Shown piece by piece: positions 38,401-50,995 of a stretch of DNA of 64,000 nt. The translations under genes were made by a program, and so were the position numbers. The notes beneath the pieces are model-generated. The model was not told where the DNA came from, searched no databases, and saw only the letters and a list, made by a program, of their open reading frames with translations. Each line of letters starts with the position of its first letter. Position 1 is the stretch's first letter. Source of the DNA: Anaspis maculata (taxonomy: Eukaryota > Arthropoda > Insecta > Coleoptera > Scraptiidae); assembly GCA_949128115.1 (NCBI GenBank), contig OX421962.1, forward strand, positions 61,359,787-61,423,786, in the 5' to 3' direction.

Positions 38401-41400
38401 ATTTCAGATCATGTTCAGGTAGCTTAAAATGACTTGGCTTTCCAGATTTTGTGTGGGGGATTACTCGCGGTTTGCATTTCCTAGTTTCTGCATTTTTTTG
38501 CTCTTAGGTCTATCGCGTCGCGACGCTCTCGGTAGCCAGGGGTCCGGAATTAGTCTTTGACAAACGAGCACCTCTACAGGTTGGTCGCGTCAATCCGACG
38601 GGAACTACCTGTTGATTATCTTCTTTTGTTGGGTAATTGTTGCTATTGTTTAGCATTGTTTCATGGTGAAATCTCACCCGGTTCTTCGTGAAGACAGCGT
38701 CAGTTTAGTAGGCTCCGGACATCACGTGGGAGTTGCTGGTTTGTTCCGCAATGCCGCACCTGACTTTAACCCTTTCTTATTCGCGTCCAACTCTCACTTC
38801 TAATTCTTCTGAACTTAGATTTTAACGCACTGACCAAAGCTTATACTTGAAAGAGTTAACCGCATAGAGAAGAAAAGCAACGTCAACTTAAAGCACCTTT
38901 ACAGGTAGAAAAGCCCATGTAACTTACTTCTTGAAATTCGATTAAATCTGACATTAAGACGGTACTTGGGTTCCAAGAGCTGAACATTCCAAAGATTGTA
39001 CATCATTTAATTGAAGTGCGACTCTAATTCCACAATAATTTGTGCTTATGAATTTTTGAACACCTGCTAACTCAATTGATGGTCGAATCAATCAAATCAG
39101 TGATTTACTTGCCTTTTAATTTCACCGAAAGATCCACATCAAAACCCACAATCACTATACATGATCAACAAATAATATAACAATAATAGCAGGAGCCCAG
39201 GAGCGCAAAGCAAGATGTCTTCCCTGTGTTGCATTCACACATCAACCAACCCTCGCGTGCTTTTCTGGGCTTCCTCAAGCCCTGCATCTTGCCTCCCCTA
39301 CTGTCTGAATTTCGCCAGATGTAGCTACGCTTCCATGCTTAACTTAACTTTTTCACTTTCAGGCTAGGCCAATCACCACAATATATATGCTAAATTTTAT
39401 CGTTTTGTCTCAACCAGTTTTGGAGATTTCAAATAAAAACTATCTTCAGGGACACAGCTCCAGTAGCTACCTTATAAAGTATTTTTTGCGCTTATGTTCA
39501 TGGGAATTTGTTTCCTTATTTTTGGTCACAGAATCGGTTGGCATCAAAGTATTGACGCCTAATATTTTAGACATCCTGTAGATTTAACCGAAAAGAATTC
39601 ATGGAGGATCTGAAACAATAAAGATTTACTCCAGACCAGAAACCATATTTGAAAAATGCCTAATAACGGAGATACAGCCCTTCAAACTTCGAAATCAAAA
39701 AGTAAGTTTTCCCCATAACTCTGGAACTCTTTAACCGATTTTGTTCAAATTTGAACCAGAGTTTACCATTTTACCATTCTACCAATACAATCCCTGAATT
39801 ATGTTTTATCAAAATTCTTCAGGGGCGTATACACTGAGGGGGTGTTCCTTTTTTTTTCTTCCCCTGTTTTCAACACCCTAGTTATTTTTCAGAATTGTTC
39901 AAATTTTTTGAAGTCTACGTTAGATTTAGAGAAAAAATTACTCTTGCAAAATATCAGTCTATCAGTTCTATTAGAGGCCTCTTTTTTTTCCTCCTTATCA
40001 GCCTTTTTTCGCCTATAGGAGCTCGCCTTTATTATTGTTACATTTTATAAAACTGAAAAATTGCAGTGTGAGACGAATACAACACCCAGACTACAAAGGG
40101 AATCGAACCCGCAAACCTCCGCAGTCCGCACCACAGGCAGATAGGTACTGACCACCTGTGCTACGGGACCGTCTCACTCATTAGAGGCCTCATTTTCGAG
40201 ATAGTTGGATTTGAAACATTGAAAAGCATTCTAGAAACACCACTTTCAAGAGCCCAAAAAATGAACTCCAAAAAAACTCATGATTTCTCAACTGAAATAG
40301 GTCTTCTAGGTATGCTTTAAGTCACAAGACCACCATTTTAGCTGAGAAACAGGCTTTTTCTAAAGTACCTAGACCCCATTTTAATGTATCGGTCGACTGT
40401 ACAAGTAAGACCCTAACTAATAACCTAACATCTTGCGTTCACTAATACACTAATCCTTCAAAGAGGAAGAGCGCGTTACTGAGCCTGACGCCCGTGAGGG
40501 CATATTCACCTGTTATGAATCGGCGATGAAAAGTCGAGTAGCACTCACACATACCTACGTAGTTATACTACTTATTAGTGAAGCGAAATAACGCACAATG
40601 GTTTTTAACTTCCCCTCCCGTGTGACATTTAGCAGGAAACAGAAGCTCCTTGTTTCGCAAAGTTTAAACTCCCCCAACTCCCGGCAAACTTTCCCGTATC
40701 GCGCACCACATCTACCTACATTTCCACCTTTCGCATTTTAATTGTAATTTGTTTTGATAACATTCAGTAATAAATAATGATTGTGCGGCACGCCGGATAC
40801 TAATAAAGTTACTTACTTTTGCATGCAGAAACATTAGGGAATGCCGCCGGTAAAATGATACAACAGCAAATTACTTGATAAATATTTGATCGGTCGGCTC
40901 ATACCTCCCCAAAATGTAGGCATTAAGTAGTCTCCTGCGGATCCTATTAATGGGAAACGTATTTTAGCCCTGTGTGACGCATAACCCATTTCAAATTAAT
41001 TTGACGCCATTAAGTTGTGTGCACCATGGCACAAATTATTATGAAATGACTAAATAGAATTTAATGTGGTTATAAGCGTTACGGACCCTTAAAAATGTTT
41101 ACCAGTATAATTCTACGGAATGCTTGAATATTCTGATGCCATTTCTGCTGCGAATTATTCTCTTGATTACGTCGTTATTGAGGTCAGGCACCAGTGGCGT
41201 ATAGCTATCAATGAGCAAGGCAAGACAGTGCCTCAGGGCCCCAGAGCTCAAGGTCAAATATTGAAAACTTCATAGGAGTTACTTGCAACCGACCCAACTA
41301 AATTGAAGAGCATTTTGGACCAAAATTGTTGCGAGGCGGCAAAATAATCAACGACAGTGTCCTGTTCTTTTTGCTCTTTGGCCGCAATGGTATTTTACTT

Positions 41401-44400
41401 AAGTTTTGTGATGTAGGATTTTTTTATTTCCATTATCATTAGCATTATTATTATAACTTGGGTGGGCTTGAAAACAAGTAGAGCATTTTTAGGCGACGGT
41501 CTCCCTGGAACCCCTCCTTTTAGCTTTTAGGACTCCCGAAACAGTTTGCCTCAGGGCCCTTGAGTACCTGGTTACGCCACTGGTCAGCACAGTCCTACCA
41601 CCGTTCGTTGTCTGCTAATTCCAAAGCATTTAGAAAAAATATAAAGACGTTGTTAGAGTATACAGGGTGTGTCACTTTTTTTGTTAATATTTCAGGAGAT
41701 GGTAGAGCATCAAAAAATAAGTGGGTATTTTCGCCAAAAGAAACCGAAAAATTGAAAATTAAAAAAAAACATAAATAAAAAAATACAAACTTCACAAATA
41801 CGACAAAAGTCGATATGACCAGCTTGTGGGTATGCATCAGCTCACTTTGTGTACCAAGTTTGGTCAAAATCCAGTGACTGAATTTCAAGTTATAACAACA
41901 AAAAAACTTTTTCAAAACTCAACTTTGGAAGCCTTTATCTCCGTTATAATGCGTTTCAGATTTTTTCGAGAAAATCCACTTATTTTTTGATGGTCTACCA
42001 TTTCCTAAAATATTGACAAAAAAAGTGTAACACCCTGTATATGGAGCAAAAATGAAACCAAGGCGGATTTTTTACAATTAATTGCGGTGTTTCGCAATTG
42101 CCGTTACAAACTTCTAGGGGAAATTTCTCATCAAAAATGGAGTAAGAAAAAAATCTGTTGTCGTTGACACAAAACTCTCCTGGCTAGTATCCAGCAACCA
42201 ATAGACATTTTTGTCAAGACGTCCTTTTGGGTGGGAAGTTGGAATCTGAGAAAAAGATGGAAACAAATTTACAAGAAATTTAATTTTTTTTTCAAGGAAA
42301 TGTTTGTTTTCCGAAAAAAGCTCAGTCTTTTCCAAATCATCTCATTTTAACAAAAGTTAACTGAAGCTACATCTGAGTATCCATTATTTGAATCCGATCT
42401 CGATAAGCCGGCCGGTTTTGCATTTTCAACTGGAAAACTTTCGGGAAATTGGGAAAAGAAATTGTCAAAAAATGTTCAAAAACTAGTTACCTTTTATTTA
42501 AATGAAAGGCGGAGATCTGTTTGCAAAGTAAAAAATTCAAAATTTGCAGTTTTTCCGGAAGGGGGGAACTCGAAAACCATTAGACCCACTTGAAAAATCC
42601 CCCCCCCCCCCAAATTCAATTTGTCCTCACCTATGACACGCGGCAAGGGGACGCGTAGACCCCCAGCCTTGCGTAGACCCCCCACCAACATGGAACGGAA
42701 AATATTGTGATCGTGCAAAAAAAGATTTCAACGGATATATCCATTTTGGTTGCAGACTTGCTGCGTGTCATTGAATTAAATCGTTAGCCATAACAACCCA
42801 TCAACGGTTTCTGGTTGCATCTTTGCCTATTCATATTGAATAGGAGGCCATATCAGCTTGAAGTAAATTCCGAGCCACAAGTGAAGGGTGGCAAGGGGCC
42901 CCTTGCCGAGGGGGGATTTGGCCCCGGTTCTCCGCCCCTGAATGGGTCCCACCACCACAGCGCCTTGTTGCAGCGGTCACCCATCCAGAAACGCGCTGTG
43001 TGTGGTTTGAATTCAATGACTGAAGACAGGCGCGATGTCCGCTATACTACCGGTGCTACCGGGAAAGTAAAATATAACTTCGATGTCCTAAAATGCTCCG
43101 CTGAGAATGCGATTTATGACTTACAGGGTATTTCAACTTTATAACAGCAGGTGTTCATAGCTCACTTCGCCATTCGAGTAGCACCTCACAGGTACCGTAG
43201 TCATCCACTAATCCACTCTAAAAATATTCACGTAGTTTATTTTTGAAAAGAACTAACTAATTTGAGAAATAATCTTGATCAAGAAGGAAGGGTGATGAGA
43301 TTTTTCTAGCTACCTAATCAATCCAAAGGTATAGATAAACGATAAAACTATTTCGCTTTTTTTCAGAAGCATTAACAAGTGTTGGGAATGGCTCATTTCA
43401 TATTAAAAAAAAGTCCGACTATTTTATTATTTTTGTAACTTTGGATTCTTTCAACTAATGGCGAATTATATTTTTTTCAGAACCTTAAGAACCAAATTAT
43501 GACAACGAATTTATGGGTTGAACAGGTAAGTAACGCTATTTTATGCCTTAAAAGTAGTGATTTTGTTTACAAAATTGGTGTCCAATAAATTGGTGCCATT
43601 TAAGGCCCGTAGTTTGAGAACGTAATAAGAAAAGTTAGTCCAGAGGAGCTTATGTTAACCCGTGAGATTTTCAATGAAGGAGCATGGCGGCTATGTGGAA
43701 TACATTTATTAGATGGTCAGCAATCACACCTCATCAGATGTTTTACTTAAATTTCTTGGAGACGATTTATGCAGAGTGAAACAGAAAAAATAAATATTTT
43801 TCATCAATCCATTGAATAGGTACATTTTGAATAATCAAATAACAAACCCATTTCCAACAGTTTAGAATACAGTTTTTCAAGGGCTTTCAAATGACATATC
43901 ATGTTGCAAGTCAAGTTTCGACACATACGCTTTCTGTAATTTTTTATGGTGACATTTCCATTTGACAGATGACAACTAAAACGTAAAAGGCCATTCGACA
44001 GCAAGACCATGTCCGCATACCGAATTTCAAGTTGATCAAATTGACGGTGCGGCCGTTATCGTGAAAAATTATAGACAGTCACAGACAGCTTCGTAATCTT
44101 CTCGAAAAAATTGTGCTATTTAATTATTCAATATTTATTCGATGGATTGGAAACAGGAAGCAACATAACAACAGAATCAAGCCCGCAATTAAGCAACTTT
44201 GCAACTTTCCACCAATTCCCAGTTCGGCGTTACGAGTTTTAAAATTTTCTCCTGGCCGTTTCCACCGGTACCGGAGACGGCCACTCGCTCGGATCTTGAC
44301 CAGAACGACCCGTGTTTAGTGCAGTTTCTTGTTAATTCGGCTGCTCTTTCCTGGTGGGGTATTGACTTTTTTCAAAAAATTTCAACTGATCGGAAGAAAA

Positions 44401-47400
44401 TTGCTTTGGGCGTCGTGTAGGCCCATTGTGAAATCCGACACTGTTTCGGTTTTTTGATGGTAATTTTTTCAAAATGAGAAATTTAATTTTCAAGTTTTCT
44501 TGTTTCTTACTCTATTCACCAGGAATGTTCGTTTTTTAGCAAAACCTTCAAAAGCAATAAGTTGGGCAGCCACCTGCTGATATGTACCGCTCCACCTTCT
44601 ATAGTTCACGGTATAAATTTTTTTTTTCTGTTCCACCCTATATAAATCCCCCGCAAGAAATTTAAGCAAAACAACCGGTGAAGTGTGACTGCTATCCATT
44701 CAAGGAATGTATTCCACATGGTCACTATGCTCCTTCATTCAAAATCCCACGGAATGCTTTTCAATTGCATAAGCTCCTGGACTAAGTGTTCAGAAGTGCC
44801 AAAAAAAAAGAAAGTTCCAACATAAAGCCTATGTTTTTTTTAAGTTTTAAAGTGAAGTGAGTAGGTATTGCTCATCATGCGAGTAAAGAAATGGGCATTC
44901 CATGACAGTTATGCCTACTATGTTTTTTCCTGCCCTACCACTATGCTCTTCCAGTATAGTGAAAAATACAGTTTTGCGTTAAAACCTGTATTGTTCAACT
45001 TCCTGCTTCGATTTTTGAGTGACAGTTGAGAGACTAAAGTAGGTTCACTTGTACCGTGATTCTAGTCGGCTGTGAGATTTTGTTTCTAAGTTTCCAAATG
45101 TGAAATATAGAAAATCCCCAAAACTTTGCAGTTGGCTGCTCTGGCCGGACCAGTTTTGAAACACATTTTTTGCGTATTTCCTTTGCAGATAGCCGAAACA
45201 TTCTTGCGGGACGTGATGTCTGACGCTTTTTTCCATTTTATTGGTAAAGTGTAACAATTTTTCGACTTGTTTTTAATTTTCGCCAATGAACAAATAAATC
45301 AAGAGAGCCTTGACATTTGACAGTTGTGAAAAATATTCCTAACCTCTTGAAGCCGGTTCAACTTTAGATGCTTCAAATTAAAAATTGTACAATGCCCTTC
45401 GTCCAAAAAAGGGGCCCCATGCAATCATCAACCCTTTCGCCTCTTCCAGTCAAAAATACAAGTCAAACCCTGAAGAATTATGGGCGATACAAGGATCGCC
45501 GTGCAGTCTGTCATTGGCAAAAGAATTTACGTGTGAAAAGTAAATTAAACCAAATTTCAAAAAACCCAGCCGCTCAAAGTTGTATACTGGACCGAAATTG
45601 ATGTAAGTACCTTCAATTTGCAATTTGCTTTCGTTTTGGGGCTTCCCGGGACGAGTTTTTGTCGACCCTGAATGGGCCGCCGTCAAGATGACTTAATTTG
45701 CGGCCGCCCCGTGCTCTTTTGGTGTCTACATGACGGTAACACAGCTCTGCGTCCCCCTAGTCGCACGTCCACTTATGACCAGGTCAGTTTTCCAAGATTT
45801 TAATATCAATTTGATAAGAAATATAACTTCACTTCCAGAGAAGTCAGTTTCACACCAGGTGAAAAGGCGGCAAGCCTACAATGCTAAAGTAGAAAATTTG
45901 CCCCGCCAACTAGAGTCACAGTACAAGTGAACCTACTATATCAAGGTAGAGTTAGGGAATGACATTTTAGTGAGAGACTATTAAGGTCGAGCGAGAGAAT
46001 ACCACGGTCGTAGAAAAAGAAAATAACAGTTTGAGTCTGCATATATTTATCTCTAAATGTAAAGTGTCGCTTAGTCTGAGTCTTCTAAGCACTTCTGAAT
46101 TGTAATACTTGAAATTCAAAAAACCCTATACCAATAATGTAACAGATCATGTTCATGATACACAAATCTTCATCTCTCTTGAACATTGAATAAATTCATA
46201 TTTTCGCAGTCCTGGTTTGACTACAAGCTGAAATGGGACCCAAAGGAATACGGTGGAGTTGAAATGCTCCACGTTCCCTCTGATCACATTTGGAGGCCTG
46301 ACATAGTGCTTTATAACAAGTACGTGATTTTATGGTTTTACACGTTTTATTTTATAGCTAATTTGGGTTTAATTATACACTGGGTGTAATTAAATTTTGA
46401 AGTCAATCCCGCTGAACCGCAGTCAGTCGAACGTGACAGGAGAATATCAGGATGCCACAATAATAATTAGTACCTACGCTGCTATTGCGGTAAATTATGA
46501 CTTGTCTACGCTTTAGCCTGTTAATAATTTGTAATGATCAACAGAGATAACTGTGTTACTCTATCAGGTGTCAACTGATTATTACCATCAATCGATCCGA
46601 TTATATCCCCACGACATCTTTGAAATGAATTTTGGTGGGAATACATTAGAGACCCATAATGGCTCATTTTGTCAGTTGACTTCCCCCATCATTTTCCGGC
46701 ATAAGTGACCTTAATTTTTGCATTTGACACAAATCACCACTGTATTGTACCTATACCGTATCCATAATAATTATACTTATGTAGACAGGTATCTGGTACA
46801 AAATCAATTGAAAGAAATCTTAGATTTTTTGGTGTAGATAATACCTAACTATAATAATGTGCTTTGCTCCAACATAATGGAAGTGTGCTATAATTCCACC
46901 TGTCTTTCCACACGGGAAACGCAAACAGTCCTTATGCTTCAGAATAATGTAGTGAAGATTACTTTACGGTCATATTCATAGAAACATAAGGAAGGTCCTC
47001 CAAGAGGATCCATCTTTAGTCGACTACATAGGAATGCAATGCCTCTAGGAACGCCAGGGTAAGGTAGACAAGCCTTCCTTAAGCATTATCTCTAAATCCT
47101 CTGAGCACGGACATATTAGATGCAAGCCCTTATACATAATTATATAATATATAATTAGTTTTACTGTCTTCAAGTCCCTTATTATACTAGTACATACTAC
47201 ACCATACAGTCAAACGCCAAACTTTCTGTCTATTTTCTTTGAACTAGTTAGGTGTTTCAGTACCTGACTTAATTGGTTGAGGGGATTAGAATTTACATCT
47301 AATTAGACATGTTAGATCCAAGGATTGAATTTAAATTACCGACTAGCATATCCTAAACTAGCGCTGCAAGCATGTTTCTAGAGTGTAAATGAGACCATTT

Positions 47401-50400
47401 CTAGCGCTGATGGTAACTTTGAGGTGACATTGGCCACTAAAGCAACGCTGAATTACACCGGAAGGGTGGAATGGAAACCACCTGCCATCTACAAGTCTTC
47501 TTGCGAGATCGACGTGGAGTATTTTCCTTTTGATGAGCAAACGTGTGTCATGAAATTCGGATCGTGGACGTACGACGGATTTCAGGTAGGCACTCTGAAG
47601 CGCAATTATTATACATTTCGATCAGTTACAACCAGTATCAAAACGAGTCTTTTATGTCCGATCGCACAAACGTGGTATCGAATTCTACTTCGGTACCAAA
47701 CAGGGGATCAAATGTTCACTAAGTAGTGAAATCAAATGCAAATTCGATTACTTTTAGGAAACAACATAGTAGGTAGTTGCGCGGTTAAGCGAAATAAATT
47801 GGACGAACCTTGCAAATGTTGATGCCGCAGTGCCATAAACGTGAGATAACACTCACTTGTCCTTTACTTTTTCAATAAAGAAAAAGATCTGATAGAATAA
47901 AAACATAAATTCTGCAAGCCAAAATAAGGACCTCACGTGGGTTTATTGGAGTTATATTCCCATCATATTCTTTCCTTGGGAAAATTGGGTTTGCATTTTA
48001 TTCCACCTTGAAAACTTGGTCCCATGTTTGGTGTCGAACCAAGATAGGTCTTTTCATGTGGTCTAGAGCGCATGCTCACGTTCCTTGCCGGTCGGCAAAC
48101 AACGGGGTCGTACCTTTGAAACGCTGCGCTGGCTCGAATGCCGTAACTTAACAGAAAGCTGCGCGTGCTTGCCTGCTTGAACTATCAAATCTTGCCCATG
48201 CCCACCGAAATACAAAATCATCATGAGAAGACCTATTTGATACTACCTTTGTGCAATCAGGCATTAAGCCGCATCCACATAGAGGTTCCTGTAGTTGTAG
48301 GTACTGCAAATGGACTGCAGAGACAATAAACCAATCTCACCACAAGCGTTCACATAGAACAAGTGCGGACCTAGAAACGTGACACGTGGGCTGCCGGCCT
48401 GCCGCACCAACCGTCAACAGCTGTTTCTTGTTGACCCATAAAATTTTGCTTTCGCATTTTTGCGAATGGCATCAGCAGTTTCGCACTATCAGTTCAGTCG
48501 TATCTCTTGTTTGTTATCTGTGCCGTGTAAATACGAAAATTAGTGTGTTCATGTTTGACACTTATTTATTTATTATTTATTTATTTATTATTTGAAGCTT
48601 CAAGTCATCACGAGGCGATGATCACTTGGAAACTAGATAGTGAACTATGATTGGCGCTGACAATAAATTTGGCAAGGAGATTGCGAAAAGCTAGAAACCT
48701 AAGCTTCTACCATCATGTCAACTACCACTCGTTTCTTATCATAAGTCAATGTAAAGGCTCAATGTAAAAACCTGTAGTTTATAGCTTTTCTACCCTACCG
48801 TTGCAACTGCACTAATCCTATGTGGATGCGGCTTTAGTCTAGCGTAGTAGGTCTGAACTGGCGAAATTGTCAAAAGTTTCAAAAACTATAGGTACTATAT
48901 GCTGCTTTTGAATAAAATTTCCTTGAGAATTAAAAAGCCAGTTGGGCTCAAACAAGTTGGGGATCTGCCGAAGTTCGGGAGTATTCATTCCACTGGGTTA
49001 AGTTTTCTCTTCTCAGGGCGTTATTTCGTGAAAAATAATTGTGAAACGTCTGGTGCATATCATCACACGCCCGCATTCACTAGACTACGTCCTTAGTTAG
49101 CCAATCCGACACTGATTAGGGCAGTTGACACAAACTCAGTCATATTCCTAGGTCCTAGCCTATTCAAACACCGAGCATGGCGCTAATTAAATTCTTCGTC
49201 CCACTCTAATGGGAACTCCACTATTTGTCCATTAGGTAGGTAACCGAACTGTTCTCGAGAAAACTTTTCAAACGCTATTTGCTTACTTAAATCAGTTTGC
49301 TTAGGGCAAAGTTTGAAACGCAAACTTGGCAAATGTTGCTTCTTTCACCTAGCACTTCAACAGGACGACTTTGTTCCTTCTTGTCTTCAGCAGTTCGATT
49401 CTTCACGAGCACAATCGTTTTGCGTGCAAAACTTAACCCCCAGCTAATTAGAATGCGTAAAACGAACCCGATACCTACCTGAAGTTCTAATTGGGAGGAT
49501 CCCCGTAATACTGCGGTCTCTCCTATTATGAAGTTATTGACAAAGAGCTTTCAACTTTTATCGAAACTGGTTTACGCCTTATTTAAGGATCAATATTTAA
49601 ACATCTCTCCAATCTTCGGTTTTTCGAAACTTCCAGAGTTTGTTCCTAGTCAACTTTGAATCGCTCGTTATACTTCCATTTTATTGGTGGAATGCTGAAA
49701 TCACGCAACTAATAGCGCCATATTGTTACTTATATTTCCACGGCCAGCGTCCAGCGATTTCTATCTAATAAGAAAATATTTTCAGGTAGACCTGAGGCAT
49801 GTAGACGAACTAAAAGGATCTACCGTCGTAGATATTGGCATTGATCTGACCGAATTCTACAAATCCGTAGAATGGGATATTCTAGAAGTTCCTGCAGTTA
49901 GGTAAGAGCTCATTCCCATGCACCTACTTATCATCATAACGCTCGTCATAACCTATATACATTAATATTGATATATGTTTATGTGTCCCCCGTAAAACTT
50001 CAGTCGTTGTGTGTTCAGTTTTATAAGGAGTCATCAGATAGTGAAACAAATAAAAAAAAAATAATTATTTGCCTTCGTATGGGCTATTTGCGAGACAAGT
50101 AGCGCCGCGTCGGGCACGGGCGTAAAGTGAAGCTTTTGTTGGACTCCGGTTGGCAGTAGTATTTATATCATTTATACACCCTAGGTTATTGCCTAGATGT
50201 ACAGGGTGATCCACCGAGATCCCCCCCCCTCCGTTAGAATTCTTCCCGTTGGAATAAATTGGCGGGGAAAGAAATGTTTCCCAACCATTTTTTCTGTAGA
50301 ATTGAAAGTTTGACACCTAATTTTTTCATATCTTATAGTACCTATACAGGTGTTCCAAAAAAACTTTCAAATTTTTCTGACCCCTTGCATCTAGATATTG

Positions 50401-50962
50401 AAATAATGCGGCTTTTCCTTCTGAGTCCAGATATATAATTTGATATTTGAAAAAGATCATATACAGGTGTTCGTTTCCACACTTCCCACCCTAGATTTCT
50501 TATTCCCCTTTCCCTCGCCAAACTTTTTTCAAGAAAAACGCTGGAACAGGTCGGTTTTTATTTCGAGGGGGACATCTAAATATGTATATGGTCAAACTTT
50601 AGGTCTCCATAGATCGGCGAATTCAGGTACCAAGATGTCTTTATGATTTTTTCCGATGAATCCTCAACAAAATATACTGACGCCCATGTCCGCCATTCTT
50701 CAATAATCCGTACATATAAGCAGGTGCCCCAGAAATAAGTGAAACAGAAAATCCTAGTTACTTTGTCTCATTTCATGACCCCCTATGAAGTTTACTTTTT
50801 TGAATTTGAGTTCTTTTACGATCCCTCAGCTTCCCCGATTTTATAATAACCACTGGTTGAATTCCACTGAAATTCAACTTATAAATAGACAATTATTCAA
50901 AGCAAATCTCTGGCTTATTACAGCCAATTACCTTAATCCTTAAATGAATTATTCATCATTAC

Positions 50963-50995
<33 letters not shown>

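Larger units (their letters stand above)
35653..39578. mobile_element. TA-flanked element with nested palindromes and an LTR-like insertion
   Basis: Left end CAGGTTGTTTCATAATCAGG and right end complement of CAGGATGTCTAAAATATTAGG, both flanked by TA. Similarity continues inward through GGCGTCAATACTTTG. Inside lie a 1.07-kb palindrome (35765-36835), itself enclosing a TA-CAGGGTGATC foldback (35952-36653), and an 1.83-kb insertion (37553-39380). Removing that insertion restores continuity of the right half. Confidence 0.7.

Noticed and set aside
47424..47726. Continuous reading of exon 5 into downstream sequence
   Set aside because: A clear GTAGGC donor at 47586 ends the exon, and the following residues do not fit the family.
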